A stretch of 64,000 nucleotides of DNA from Leptidea sinapis. Lineage: Eukaryota > Arthropoda > Insecta > Lepidoptera > Pieridae. A program made the position numbers and the translations under genes. Under the pieces are notes generated by a model. That model saw only the letters and a list, made by a program, of their open reading frames with translations. It was not told the DNA's origin and searched no databases. This document shows, in pieces, positions 10,461 through 20,574 of this stretch. Location of the stretch: the NCBI RefSeq assembly GCF_905404315.1, contig NC_066288.1, positions 3,472,001 to 3,536,000 of the forward strand, written 5' to 3'. The number at the start of each line of letters is the position of its first letter. Position 1 is the stretch's first letter.

Positions 10461-11039
10461 AGTAGTAATCCTGGCTTCATAATCATATTGGCACTTAATT
10501 AACCGTATGGAATATTATGTTAATGAAATAAATTCAATGAAATATATGTTCAAAGTTCATAATAATTTGTAAATTCAATCCACGTTCAAAAATATTGTAT
10601 GATCAATAATTATGTATTTTTGATGTTTTAATAGGCCCCAATACGACATTTGAGATCTTGAGTGGTAAGCGAAACTAATTCGCAGTTGTATGCATCAATG
10701 TTGCACTTGCTACACCACACCCACTTTCAAAGAGATCTTATGTAAGACCTAGTCGCCGCCTTTTTATCCGAATACACACACACACACGCACACAGAGTTC
10801 TAGCTAGGTCTGAATAAATTTAAAACCAATAAATATATTGTAAATTGATTTAGTTGTAAATATTAACTATCGGCGAAAACTGGCCTCCTATTTCCTCTCC
10901 CTCCTTTCCTTTTCCAAGATCCCCTCCACCCCTCTTATATTTATATAATATATATCTATGTATACATATCTATGTATTTATTTACCTTAGTTTTAAGTTA
11001 GTTTTTATTTCTAGTCATTAGTCTTAAGTTAGGTTAAAT
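10461..11039. other. Non-coding stretch with a CA repeat
   Basis: Contains ACACACACACACGCACACA at about 10776-10794 and a pyrimidine-rich patch at 10888-10935. No gene was recognised. Confidence 0.4.
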
Positions 11040-11285
11040 GATAACAAATAGCCAGGTTTTCCCAGTTTCCTGGATTTTCCCCCACAAACCATATGTATTA
11101 GTTTTTTCAGTATAATAAAGTTTTATCCCTCAACACGTAGATAGGGTTGTAGAAATAAGTTTACTGATACCTACATATATAAGGCTTAATTGTAAATTAC
11201 TTTAATAAGTAGATTATAAGTAATTTTGTATATATATCGTAATATCAAAATATAGAAATTTGGAATTTGATTTTTTTTTATCCGA
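11040..11285 (+). repeat. Family K repeat, copy 1
   Basis: About 240 bp, from CAAATAGCCAGGTTTTCCC to GAAATTTGGAATTTGA, recur at 24195-24440 with only scattered differences. AATAAAGTTTTATCC inside could be a poly(A) signal. No frame is open. It could be the 3' end of a larger retroelement or a MITE. Confidence 0.65.
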
Positions 11286-11639
11286 ATGACATAATTTTGA
11301 TCTGTGCCTATAAAAAGAATTAATGTAAAAAAAAAAATATAAGCTGTAAGATACAAGATAACCGCCAAATGATAAAATATTTACTAATTGGATTTTTAAT
11401 TGAAACGCTGGATTAACTTTATTGGCAAATATTTGCTGAAATTTACGGACGAATAAATACTTCGTTAAAATATAGCTTATTCACAATAATTTACAAAGTT
11501 AGTCAGTAATATTTAGTCACAAGTAATTATATATTAAAATTATTTTATATTTTATTATTATTAAAATAAGTGGTCGCTCAGTAGATAGTGTTTTTTTATT
11601 ATGTGGGTTTTTAGTCGAGGTATATAAAATGGCTATCAT

Positions 11640-11956
11640 ATAAATAAAATTGCAGTGTCTGTTGAAACAACCTATAGTATATATACGGTTATATACACCA
11701 AAATAACATTTTTTACAATTTCTGTCTGTCTGTCTGTATGTTTGTTCGGGCTAATCCTTAAAATGGCTGGACCGATTTTGACGAGACTTTTAATGGAAGG
11801 TAGCTGATGTAATAGGAAGTAACTTAGGCCTATTACGTTTATTTTAGAAAAAATCTTTTATTTTAGAAAAATAACGAAATGTTGCAATGTCCAAGAAACG
11901 GTCTAACTCTGAAAGTAATTTATACGGCAATACAACGTTTGCCGGGTCAGCTAGTT
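11640..11956 (+). repeat. Family H repeat, complete 3' part
   Basis: Contains a TCTG microsatellite (about 11724-11742), TGGCTGGACCGATTTTGACG, and the terminus GCCGGGTCAGCTAGT. Its reverse complement is found split around the LINE at 15508-18863, and related ends occur at 1, 23817, 28793, 29166, 56100 and 57019. Confidence 0.65.
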
Positions 11957-12202
11957 GCATAAGAAATTTTGCAATATGTAATTTTTCAGCAATAGTTTCG
12001 ACTAATTTGATTGTCTTTCAAAAGTATTAATGAAAACAAAAAAAAAATAGTTGAAACCTGACTGTTCATAACCGCGCGTTTCATAAGAAACCTTTTTTAC
12101 ATAGGTAGATACTGTATCGTGGTGTGAGCCAAACTGAATTCAAGAAAGGCACACCTTATGGTAATATGGTCCCTACATCTACACTATATCTACTATCTGC
12201 AT

Positions 12203-12312
12203 CGGTCGGCGACCCATATACCCGAATGGTTAGGTCCCGGGTTCGAATCCCGGTAGGTGCAATCATTTATATGATGAATATGGATATTTTTTTTAAGTGT
12301 GAAAAATAAAAC
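12203..12312 (+). repeat. tRNA-derived SINE (family F), truncated
   Basis: GACCCATATACCCGAATGG, then GTCCCGGGTTCGAATCCCGG (B box) and TAGGTGCAATCATTTATATG. About 25 bp of the tRNA-like head between the A and B boxes are missing. The body stops after TGAATATGGATAT. Confidence 0.6.
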
Positions 12313-13002
12313 AACCCCAATGTAGGTAGGTACATACTTCAGAAACGATCATCATATTCTCGATAAGTATACATTTAAAATTTTCATAATGATATGAAAA
12401 ATATTAATATTATTTTGTGGAGATTAAAAAAAAAAATTTTTTTGTAAGAAATCATAAGATCATATTATAACATGTCCACTTTAGTCAAAATATTACAAAG
12501 AATTCAATTACAATATATTTCTTTTGACGCGTTTAGCAAAATAGTCACAATTTCTCGTACAACTCTGAAAAAGCGGCGATCACTGCTAGCACAAATCACG
12601 TTATTTGTTTACAATAACCAAGCTTGTTTATCTAGTAACCTGTAACACAAACCGCATAATTATACCTCGTCTAATGTAAACAGAAGTGGCTATAGAATCT
12701 TAAGTGGCTGCGTCGGGTTTGGCGCCAAAACAGCTGGCTGCAGGTGCACGGGACGTGTGAGCATAGCTTACGTTAAATAATAAGAAGGTATGCTGCATTT
12801 AGCAACTATTTAAACAATTAAACATCTATTTTGCAAAAAAGAAATATTCTTTTAGGATAAAAAGGCCGACGTCTCATTTTCACAATTTTAGTAATTGCAT
12901 GTATGCCTCAGATCGGCGTGGTTATGGCGCGCACGCAGCGTTCTTTCAATGCGAGTTATTTTAAGTAAAGTTATAAATTAATTAATAGATTGCTTATAAT
13001 TA
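12313..13002. other. Non-coding stretch
   Basis: No gene or shared repeat recognised. A modestly GC-richer patch lies at 12700-12770. Confidence 0.4.
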
Positions 13003-13300
13003 GGATGATTTGAGCGAATTTCGCATTCTCACTTTCTTCGGGCATGTATCGCGACGTGGAAGCCACTCCATAGAACGCTTAATAGTGCAGGGTAAAGTCG
13101 AGGGCACTAGACCACGAGGCAGGTCCCCGATGAGGTGGACAGACCAAGTGAGGGAAGCTATGGACGGTACTCTGCATGAATGCACGATTAGAGCGGCAGT
13201 TCACGACGAGTGGCGTCGCATTGTGAAACAGGCCACTAACTTCGACGTGACCACCACGACCACTCTGACAAGAGTGTAACGCCGAAGAAGAAGAGTGAAT
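13003..13300 (+). mobile_element. 5'-truncated LINE 3' end with GAA-type tail
   Basis: An open frame of about 90 codons reads LSEFRILTFFGHVSRR, then LIVQGKVEGTRPRGRSPMRW, then TDQVREAM and WRRIVKQAT, and stops at 13279. It is the C-terminus of a LINE endonuclease/reverse transcriptase of the type with a 'FGHxxRR...GKRPRGRSPxRW' block. A GAAGAAGAAG tail follows. The catalytic domains are absent and the upstream boundary is abrupt. Confidence 0.7.
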
Positions 13301-14503
13301 TTATCTGAAAGCTATTGAAACAAGTTATAAGACCATGCAGAAAGAACCATCTACTAAACAAAATAAGCGTCAGAACTTGGTGAGGGAATAGTGTGCCATA
13401 CGAAACATGATATATCTAGAGCAATGGGGCACTGCCGATTTCGGAACGGTTTGAAGAATATTTTCTCTACGTATACCTTTGAGACTCAATCCAATTTTGA
13501 TTACAAAATATCTTTATTAACCATAATTAATTAGGAAACATTTAGTGGGTAAGATTTAATTTACTTAGCTTGAGAGACAGCATAACATTTTACGCGAATG
13601 TCATGACTTGAATTTATAACTAAAAGCATCACTAACAAGAAAATGAAACAAACAATATTTAATAATTTTCTAAGTCCTTAATAAATCGAAGAAACTGATC
13701 ATTTTCAGTTTTCATTATGATAACAGCTATTGTCAACATATCTTCTCCACGTAAGAGATGTGTATAGAATAGAAAGTGTAGATGAATAATGCATATTGTT
13801 TTCGGTTTATTGTTCAATCCATATTCCATCTAAAAATTGCATTTGAATAATATCATTTAGTGTCGTTTCGTAAACATACCATGGAGTTTTATAGTGTTAT
13901 TAACACAAATAATGATAATGCACTGCAATGTTATGAGCAATTCTTACGATATTTGAATAAATATATCGTGAGAGACTTGTAGATTGTACTCATGAAAGTG
14001 GTTCTCAGAAGGGCTACTGGAAACCTAGCTAGGTAATGCAGAAATGGAACGGAATCTTTCAAATGAATATTATGGAGAAATGACTGATCACTTTCAGGCA
14101 ACGCTTGGCAAGGTTCTGATGATAATATATTTTAGCCTGCGCCAAGTGCTGCAGGATGTGTGTAGAATTAGATTTGTATATTGTGATGTTTTGTGTACAA
14201 TATTTAATAAAATATTTTTAAACTAACCAGTGAATATATCACCTAGTAATAATTGTGTGTAAATGTTACAACTGAAAATGTATTTTTATCTTTTCGTTTT
14301 TTTTTTCGTTATTGTATTTGTACCATGAATTATAGTTACTTTGTTTTTTTGTAAAAGGGGGGGAATAGTGTAGGGACACACGTATGCAAATATGCTTAAG
14401 GAAGCTATTTGTTTATGTATGCGTGTCCACACTGTGTTCCCATCAATTATATTTTATTTTATATTCAGTAGCGGTCTGTAACTCATGTAGTTCGGTTCAC
14501 TTA
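13301..14503. other. Non-coding stretch, with a polypurine run near its end
   Basis: AT-rich with no convincing gene; the 60-codon frame at 14044-14226 has no recognisable domain. At 14356-14366 AAAAGGGGGGGAA stands before TAGTGTAGGGACACACG, a layout like a polypurine tract next to an LTR start. GGACACACGTATGC and GCGTGTCC near 14388-14431 can pair. No matching second LTR was found. Confidence 0.3.
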
Positions 14504-14660
14504 TCTATACTAATATTATAAAGCTGCAGTGTTTGTTTGTTTGTTTGAACGCGCTAATCTCTGGTACTACTGGTCCGATTTGAATGATTCTTTCAGTGTT
14601 GGGTAGTCCATTTATCGAGGAAGGCTATAGGCTATGTTTTTTTTTCAAAATTAGGGATCC
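14504..14660 (+). mobile_element. Helitron-like 5' end
   Basis: TCTATACTAATATTATAAAG starts a block continuing GTTTGTTTGTTTG, GGTACTACTGGTCCGATTT and TCGAGGAAGGCTATAGGCTA. I know this block as the 5' terminal region of non-autonomous Helitrons in insects; the leading TC fits. No 3' CTRR end with hairpin follows directly, so only the 5' part is present. Confidence 0.6.
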
Positions 14661-14734
14661 GTAATAAAATTTCTATTTTGTAACACAAGGTGTAAAATCG
14701 AAAACCTATTTCTGCGTGCGCTGCAAAAGTAATA

Positions 14735-15235
14735 TTACTGTTTCGGTTTGAAGGGCGTCTCAAAGGCGGCTAGTGAAATAACTGAGATAATGACACTTAA
14801 CATCTTATACCTCTAACTACAGATAGAGATAAATGACTACTACTGTCAGTAATTAGCTGTCAATAATCTAAAAATGTCTCAATATACCCGATAAGTCATT
14901 CTTATCGCCTTATATTGGGACGCGTGCATTGCAATTTCCATACAAACTTTATATCGCTGGTAAGCTATACGTCGTCCCATTGACAGACGGCGTGCACGGA
15001 TAAGGTGAGTTACCGTGGATAAGTTTATTGGGACAGAAAAGACAACGATAGTTACGATTTTTATCTCAAGTAAGAGATATTACGATGAATATATGATACT
15101 GAATATTGGAACAGCTGTAAGTGACAATCGCAAATGCGAAACCGCTAAGAATGTTGTTTTTCCAATATCCTGAGTGGCACTCATTTATTAGAGGTAGGCT
15201 GTAATCAAGTGAAAGTCTTTCTTGCCTCATCACTT
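14735..15235 (+). repeat. Family A copy split by a family C insertion
   Basis: The left part (14735-14815) reads CTGTTTCGGTTTGAAGGGCG to ACATCTTATACCTCT. The right part (from about 15122) resumes at GTGACAATCGCAAATGCG and runs on to ATCCTGAGTGGCAC. Between them sits a 5'-shortened family C element. The first third of family A is missing too. Confidence 0.6.
14816..15121 (+). repeat. Family C MITE-like element inside family A
   Basis: CTACAGATAGAGATAAATGA through GAATATTGGAACAGCTGTAA matches the complete copy at 20994-21303 base for base over long stretches. The left inverted repeat (about 20 bp) is lost; the right one is decayed. Confidence 0.65.
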
Positions 15236-15469
15236 ATTCACACTAAAAAAACCAAACACATAGATACTTATTGTACGCATTTTACTACGACTGTTTTTTT
15301 TTATATTTGTTACCATGACATGGCTCTGCGCTATGGTTGGCTCCCAACGAAGGACCCCTCAACTGTTAACAGCCGAGACATTTAAAGAACCACCATGGGT
15401 TTCAAATAAAAGACAAAGAAAAACTTTAATTCCATTTCTCTGGATCTATTTTAAAAATTGAAAATGTCG

Positions 15470-15507
15470 TGTTGCCATTTAAATTATTTTTAGAGTTAGA
15501 CCGTTTC
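15470..15507 (-). repeat. Left half of a family H repeat interrupted by the LINE
   Basis: GTGTTGCCATTTAAATTA and AGAGTTAGACCGTTTCT match the reverse complement of the 3' part of 11640-11956. The next family base after the cut is found at 18866. Confidence 0.65.
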
Positions 15508-15745
15508 TTTTTTTTTTTTTTTTTTTTTTTATATTTATTAATAAAAAACAAATTTTACATTGCGGTTTCAAAGCAATAAAAACCACTGAGGTTTGTACAA
15601 TTGCTAAATTAAGTCTACACCAACAGAGTTAAATTAATAAAAGAAAAAATAGTTCACAATCACTTAGCTATACATTATAATTATATTAATAAAAGTAAAA
15701 GTACTTGATACAATTAATAGTTAAGCACGATAAGTTGATCGGTGG

Positions 15746-17272
15746 TCAGTCAAGTCTTAAAAAGTATTTTTTTAAATTCTGTTTTAAATTAGTCTCAGTC
15801 AACGAGTCGGTCAAGTCACGTGGCAGTTTATTAATCAGTCTAGGTACTATGTAAGCTGTTGTTCTTTCACCGAACGCATTGGATGCCCGAGGCATGTGCA
15901 GCCGGTTTAGACTAACAGCGCGCGTATACACGGGGTGATCTATGGCTGTTTTTAATTTATTATTAAAATAATTTTCTTTTAGTATTGCATATTCAATTTG
16001 CTTAAATATTGACAACACTTGACAATGCTTAAATAGCCCGCTTTCGTTACCTTGAAATTTACGTTTAATTTGATTTGATACTATTTTTTTAAGAATTTGA
16101 ATTTGAATTTTATTAATTTTGTCAAGGTACGAATTGTAAGTACGACCGTAACTGCTCAGTCCATACTGAACGTACGATTCGGCTAACGCGTTATAGAGCA
16201 TTATTTTGACTTTATAGGGTATGCGATTTTTAAGAATTGAGATACTTGCAAGGAATTGTCTAAGTTTGTTGCATACATAGTCCACATGATTACTCCATTT
16301 AAATTTATCATCTATTATTAACCCAAGATATGTGTGAGATCTAACTATTTCCAAGGGTGTGCATTTACATGAGTGATAGTTTTTATGTAGGCAGACATGT
16401 TCGTGAGCTGTTATGTTTTTGATTGGTAATTTATTAATAAACGGTGATTTTATCAATAAGAGCTTAGTTTTATTTGGATTAAGAACAAGGCCTACATCAT
16501 GACACCACCGGGTAAGGTTATTGAGGTCCTGTTGCATAAAATCACAAGCCTTTATTGGATCTTTGTCAGCGATTACGAGACAAGTATCGTCCGCAAACTG
16601 GAAACAAGTGCAGTTTTTTATACAATCTTTGATGTTATTGACGTATGAAAGAAAGTGAAGCGGCCCTAATACTGAACCTTGAGCGGTGCCCTTTCTCACC
16701 ATGACTGGCTTACTCAACGTGTTGTCTATTTTCACTTTGTATGTCCGATTTTTTAGATAGTCACTGCACCATTCCAGTAATGGACCACGGACTCCACAAA
16801 AGTCTAACTCCTGAATAAGTTGATTATGCAACAAAGTATCAAAGGCGCGAGAGAAGTCTATAAATAATACTAAAACGTGTTTTTTAAGATCTAAGTGACT
16901 ATTCACTTCGTCAGTAAATTTTGATAAAAGGATTGAAGTACTCTTACCAGCCTGGAATCCAAATTGATTTTGTTGTAGTACTTCATGTTTCCTGTAAAAA
17001 CTATGTATTTGTTCGCATATAAACTTTTCAACAATTTTATCAATCGATGATAGTATTGTTATGGGTCGATAGTTATCATAATCACTATGTTTACCTTTTT
17101 TAAATATAGGCCTCACACAGCCTTCTTTTAATTCATTTGGGTAATGACTTTTGCTTACACTGCAATTTATTAAGTTTGCAATAGCCGTGGAGACATCTCT
17201 TCCAATTAATTTAATATCTGATACCTTGATACCATCCAGACCAGGTGCCTTACGTGAATTTAAGTTTTTTTT
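15746..17272 (-). CDS. Reverse transcriptase part of jockey-type ORF2
   Basis: Seen from the frameshift at 17265-17272, the frame begins KKNLNSRKAPGLDGIK and stays open for about 508 codons. Reverse-transcriptase motifs appear in order: SRKAPGLDG, VRPIFKKG with YRPITILSSI, NQFGFQAGKST, FIDFSRAFD (first catalytic Asp), GTAQGSVLGPL, FQFADDT (the catalytic Asp pair), HTYLGLIIDDKFKW, and a C-terminal INKLPRDLTDS block. The product copies its own RNA into DNA at a chromosomal nick. GTAQG replaces the usual GVPQG and FLSYVNN the usual FL(I/L)YxND. Apart from the frameshift at its start I see no internal stop. A start at GTG 17116 would be an artefact, since the frame continues upstream. Confidence 0.85.
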   Translation of the reverse strand, partial: KKNLNSRKAPGLDGIKVSDIKLIGRDVSTAIANLINCSVSKSHYPNELKEGCVRPIFKKGKHSDYDNYRPITILSSIDKIVEKFICEQIHSFYRKHEVLQQNQFGFQAGKSTSILLSKFTDEVNSHLDLKKHVLVLFIDFSRAFDTLLHNQLIQELDFCGVRGPLLEWCSDYLKNRTYKVKIDNTLSKPVMVRKGTAQGSVLGPLHFLSYVNNIKDCIKNCTCFQFADDTCLVIADKDPIKACDFMQQDLNNLTRWCHDVGLVLNPNKTKLLLIKSPFINKLPIKNITAHEHVCLHKNYHSCKCTPLEIVRSHTYLGLIIDDKFKWSNHVDYVCNKLRQFLASISILKNRIPYKVKIMLYNALAESYVQYGLSSYGRTYNSYLDKINKIQIQILKKIVSNQIKRKFQGNESGLFKHCQVLSIFKQIEYAILKENYFNNKLKTAIDHPVYTRAVSLNRLHMPRASNAFGERTTAYIVPRLINKLPRDLTDSLTETNLKQNLKKYFLRLD

Positions 17273-18690
17273 ATAATTTTATAGACCGAATCGCTTGAAG
17301 CTTTTTTTAAAAAGATACTGGAATCATTTGGTTGGCGGCAATTATTTTGTTTATAAAGTTTTATTTTGCATGTTGGACTAATATCATTCACTGCATTATC
17401 AAAGCTTTTCGCAAAGTTATCTGCAATGATTTCAGTATGCAACCCTTGCGCATTGAATGCCTTAAGAATTGCTAAATCAATAGATGATGACACACGACCT
17501 AACATTTGGTTTATTATTTGGTACATTTTTTTTGTATTTCTAAAGTTATTACTAATTTCTTTTAGGTAATATGAATTTTTTTTAGCTTCTAAAACCTTGT
17601 GTATCTTGTTACGAACTTTATTATATTCTAATCTTAATTTAGGATCGTAATCATTATTTTTCCATTTGCGAAAAAGTTTCTCACGCTTTTTACAAAGTTC
17701 ATTGATATTATTATCGATCCAAGGCAGCTTACATTTATTTTTACCATTATCTAAACCTATCCTTTTTTTCACAGTACTTGTAGCCGCATTGTTAGCATTA
17801 TGAAAGGATCGACAAATAAAATTATAAATATCATACGGGGATTTCATGTCGTTTGTCACAGACCATTTAACGTTTTTTAGTTCCCGAAAAAGAATGTCAT
17901 AGTTAATTTTTTGTTTGATATCACCCCGTGTACGCTCGGGCTGTGCATCGCCAATGCAAGCGAAGACAAGGCCTCGATGGTCCGCCAGTACAATATCTAA
18001 CGCCGCCGAGTACGGATTTAATGTGGGGAAGCGTGCAAAAATGTGGTCGATACAAGATTTGGTTACATAGTTTTGTTTCATTTCAATTCTCGTATAATCG
18101 GATATACCACACATTAATCCATGCTCGCTGAGTGTTGCTAGATATGAATCTTTATATGTCGTTGAAGATTTTAGGTCAATGTTTATGTCACCAATCATTA
18201 GTAAGTTTAGTTTTGACTCAAATATAGAAAGATAGTTACCTAGTTCTTTTACAAAATTATTCTTGTTTGTTGATGGTGGGCGATAAACTGCACAAACAAC
18301 TACATCCTGGCAATCATTTATTTTAAACGACCCTGTTAGACTTTCAAAAGTGCTTGTTTTATGATTGAATTTTGTAAATTTTATGTGATTTCGGATGTAT
18401 ATCATAATGCCGCCTCCCTTTTTATTTTTCCGTAGTTGTGAGTACATGTTAAAGCCAGGAAGGTTAAACAAATGGCAAATTTTATTCGAGATACCACATT
18501 CGGTCAACACTATTAAATCAATTGGAAAAGTACATTTATGAATAGTTTGTTCTAATTTACTGAAATTTTTAATTAAAGACCTGATATTAAAATGTAGACA
18601 TGATAGTTTTAAAGTATTTTTAGGCGGTATATGTTGTAAAAAATTATTAAGTGTGTTACAATCTCGTATTTCTTTTATATGTGTATCCAT
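17260..18690 (-). CDS. Apurinic-type endonuclease part of jockey-type ORF2
   Basis: The ATG at 18690 opens 476 residues. The exonuclease-endonuclease-phosphatase fold is marked by HFNIRSL (near 33), VLTECG (near 61, holding the catalytic Glu; the usual TETW is TECG here), KGGGIMIYIR, CAVYRPPSTN, LLMIGDINID (catalytic Asp), SCIDHIFA and ADHRGLVF (catalytic His). A linker rich in Lys and Asn follows. The frame ends at KIIKKT in a run of eight A residues; a ninth A would carry it straight into the reverse-transcriptase frame. The domain nicks target DNA to prime reverse transcription. No zinc-finger ORF1 precedes it. Confidence 0.85.
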   Translation of the reverse strand: MDTHIKEIRDCNTLNNFLQHIPPKNTLKLSCLHFNIRSLIKNFSKLEQTIHKCTFPIDLIVLTECGISNKICHLFNLPGFNMYSQLRKNKKGGGIMIYIRNHIKFTKFNHKTSTFESLTGSFKINDCQDVVVCAVYRPPSTNKNNFVKELGNYLSIFESKLNLLMIGDINIDLKSSTTYKDSYLATLSEHGLMCGISDYTRIEMKQNYVTKSCIDHIFARFPTLNPYSAALDIVLADHRGLVFACIGDAQPERTRGDIKQKINYDILFRELKNVKWSVTNDMKSPYDIYNFICRSFHNANNAATSTVKKRIGLDNGKNKCKLPWIDNNINELCKKREKLFRKWKNNDYDPKLRLEYNKVRNKIHKVLEAKKNSYYLKEISNNFRNTKKMYQIINQMLGRVSSSIDLAILKAFNAQGLHTEIIADNFAKSFDNAVNDISPTCKIKLYKQNNCRQPNDSSIFLKKASSDSVYKIIKKT

Positions 18691-18863
18691 ATTATATATT
18701 TATATAAATTCAAACTTATACAGGCGAGAATTTAATGAGCTTTTTTATCAAATGTAAGGAAAAAAGAAACAAAAACTGTACCTAATAGCTTATTGAGGGG
18801 TAGATCCTTTCAGTTTCTTTTCAAAATTAGATGAGGTCGGACACTGCTTTTCAAGGAGGCATT

Positions 18864-19050
18864 GGACATTGCAACATTAATTTATTTTTCTAAAATAATC
18901 GTAGCCTAAGTTACTCCTTATTAGATCAGCTACCTGCCAATAAAAGTCCCACCAAAATCGGTCCAGCCATTTCAGAGATTAGTCGGAACAAACAGGGTAA
19001 AAGATGTTATTTTGGTGTATACCGTAGATATATTCATATACGTGTAGTAA
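18864..19050 (-). repeat. Right half of the interrupted family H repeat
   Basis: GGACATTGCAACATTAATT, AAAATCGGTCCAGCCATTTC and GTTATTTTGGTGTATA match the reverse complement of 11690-11895 in order. Confidence 0.65.
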
Positions 19051-19236
19051 AAAACGGTTATTTCAATATTACAAACAGACACTCCAATATTATTTATATG
19101 TATGGATGTACAGATTATTTAAACACGACTCACATATTGGATGGAGTACTTTACAAACTAATTTGTTTTGTAAATTACAGCCATTGTATTTGATTGAAAA
19201 GAGTGGCCGTTGAGTTTCTTGTATGTTCTTCTGACG

Positions 19237-19355
19237 AGCTCAACTTTTTTCGAACATAATATGGTATATTGAGTAATTTAAAAGAAATATTTATAGTGAC
19301 TATTCAAAAGCGCTTAGTTTAAGCTTAATTGAATAAAATTTATTTGACTTTGAAA
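19237..19355 (+). repeat. LINE 3' tail fragment (TTTGAC type), copy 1
   Basis: AGAAATATTTATAGTGACTA through ATAAAATTTATTTGACTTTG recurs at 19796-19915, where the TTTGAC unit is repeated. The ending is that of a LINE with a short tandem 3' tail. Confidence 0.55.
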
Positions 19356-19454
19356 ATAAATAAGTTTGTAAGGGACTGCATCGAATATATAAATTACGTT
19401 AAAAGTTCAAAGCACTTAAAATATCTAATTCACAACAGCTTCCGTAGTTAAGCA

Positions 19455-19792
19455 ATGAAAAAAAAAAGTGTGTGTGAACTTATGTATGCACGCAAGAAGT
19501 TATACTTCTTTGGCCTAACGACGCAAAAATAATTAAAATGATTTATTCCTCTTGCTTCCGATGGCTTTGGCAATTAATTATTAAATAATGAATAGCTGTA
19601 TGGGCTTGACGTCTTTGCCTGTCCTTAGAATGGACGAAAAAACCAAAAAAAAAAAAATGAATGACACAAATGTCAGAAAATTTTAGGAACCAACTTCACA
19701 CTGTTACTTTTGTGTTACAGTGATGCGCGCGCATCTTAAAATTTCATTCTCATCATAATATTTTCAAAACGCGCCTAAAGAAGTATAACTTC
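19455..19792. repeat. Family Q inverted-repeat element, copy 1
   Basis: The inverted ends are GAAGTTATACTTCTTTGGCC (19496) and the reverse complement of CGCCTAAAGAAGTATAACTTC (ending 19792), 297 bp apart. A second copy lies at 51431-51796. In both, the A-run and GTGTGTG just outside the left end are conserved too, so the true left boundary may be further out. No open frame. Confidence 0.65.
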
Positions 19793-19795
19793 AAA

Positions 19796-19915
19796 ATTTT
19801 CCGAATATATGATAAATTGAGTAATTTGATAGAAATATTTATAGTGACTATTCAAAAGCGCTTAGTGTAAACCTAACTGAATAAAATTTATTTGACTTTG
19901 ACTTTGAAAATGACG
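19796..19915 (+). repeat. LINE 3' tail fragment (TTTGAC type), copy 2
   Basis: Second copy of the 19237 segment, ending ATTTATTTGACTTTGACTTTG. It begins directly after the family Q element. Confidence 0.55.
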
Positions 19916-20574
19916 AGTCAATGATATATTATAGCTAATGTTTGGACTTGGAGATGTTTATAGTCGCGGGGATCGTGAAATAGCGTCGTGATAGGACAGA
20001 CTTAGATTTCAGCGAGGTACTTTTTATGGGTAATAAAAATGTAACGTCCTTGTATACAGGGGGTCAATTTTTAGGTATGTGGCTTCTACGTGGATATCGT
20101 AGGCTCAGTTATTGAGTATCCTCCTTTACTTTTGGACAAAACTCTCTCTAATAAATTTTTTGCCAAAATTATCTATACAAATAAGATAGGATTTTATTTC
20201 GGTAAATATAACGATTTATTTTCACTAACTTGTAATTGTGAATACTTTAATATTTAGAATTTATAGTATATTTTAGTACAAATTAAATCTGTAAATTCAT
20301 CTGAGCTTATTCTATTTTCTTCAAACTAAATTTGTATATTTAATCCCAGAAGTGAGAGATATCACTTTAAAAAATAACAAACACTGAATTCTGGAACAGT
20401 TCGTTCCAGAATTTGGGGGTCAACATCTCCTGAGGATGCCTCGTAAAGGAGGAATTTTCATTCTCTACCGAAAACGTTTCGAATTTGTTGAAGCAGAGTT
20501 TATATATACTATCTATAATATATTAAATAAAATTATAATATAGCGATAAAAAATATCAAAACTTAGAACCTCGG
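19916..20574. other. Non-coding AT-rich stretch
   Basis: No gene or shared repeat recognised. Confidence 0.4.

Larger units (their letters stand above)
15508..18863 (-). mobile_element. Jockey-type non-LTR retrotransposon, almost intact
   Basis: The element is read from about 18863 to 15508 and is about 3.36 kb long. A 23-T run at 15508-15530 is its poly(A) tail in reverse. A roughly 215-nt 3' UTR follows the stop at 15746. The coding part is one endonuclease-reverse transcriptase ORF (ORF2) broken by a single-base deletion. Some 170 nt lie upstream of the endonuclease ATG and include a short frame ending in TGA that may be the last codons of ORF1, so the copy is probably 5'-truncated. It is inserted in a family H repeat with no more than a 2-bp target duplication. 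Confidence 0.85.

Noticed and set aside
11640..11956. Firm Helitron call for the CTAG-ending family H
   Set aside because: CTAG fits a Helitron 3' end, but no hairpin just before it and no TC start could be matched to the same copy; left unclassified.
17928..18131. 67-codon plus-strand frame
   Set aside because: Antisense shadow of the LINE endonuclease.
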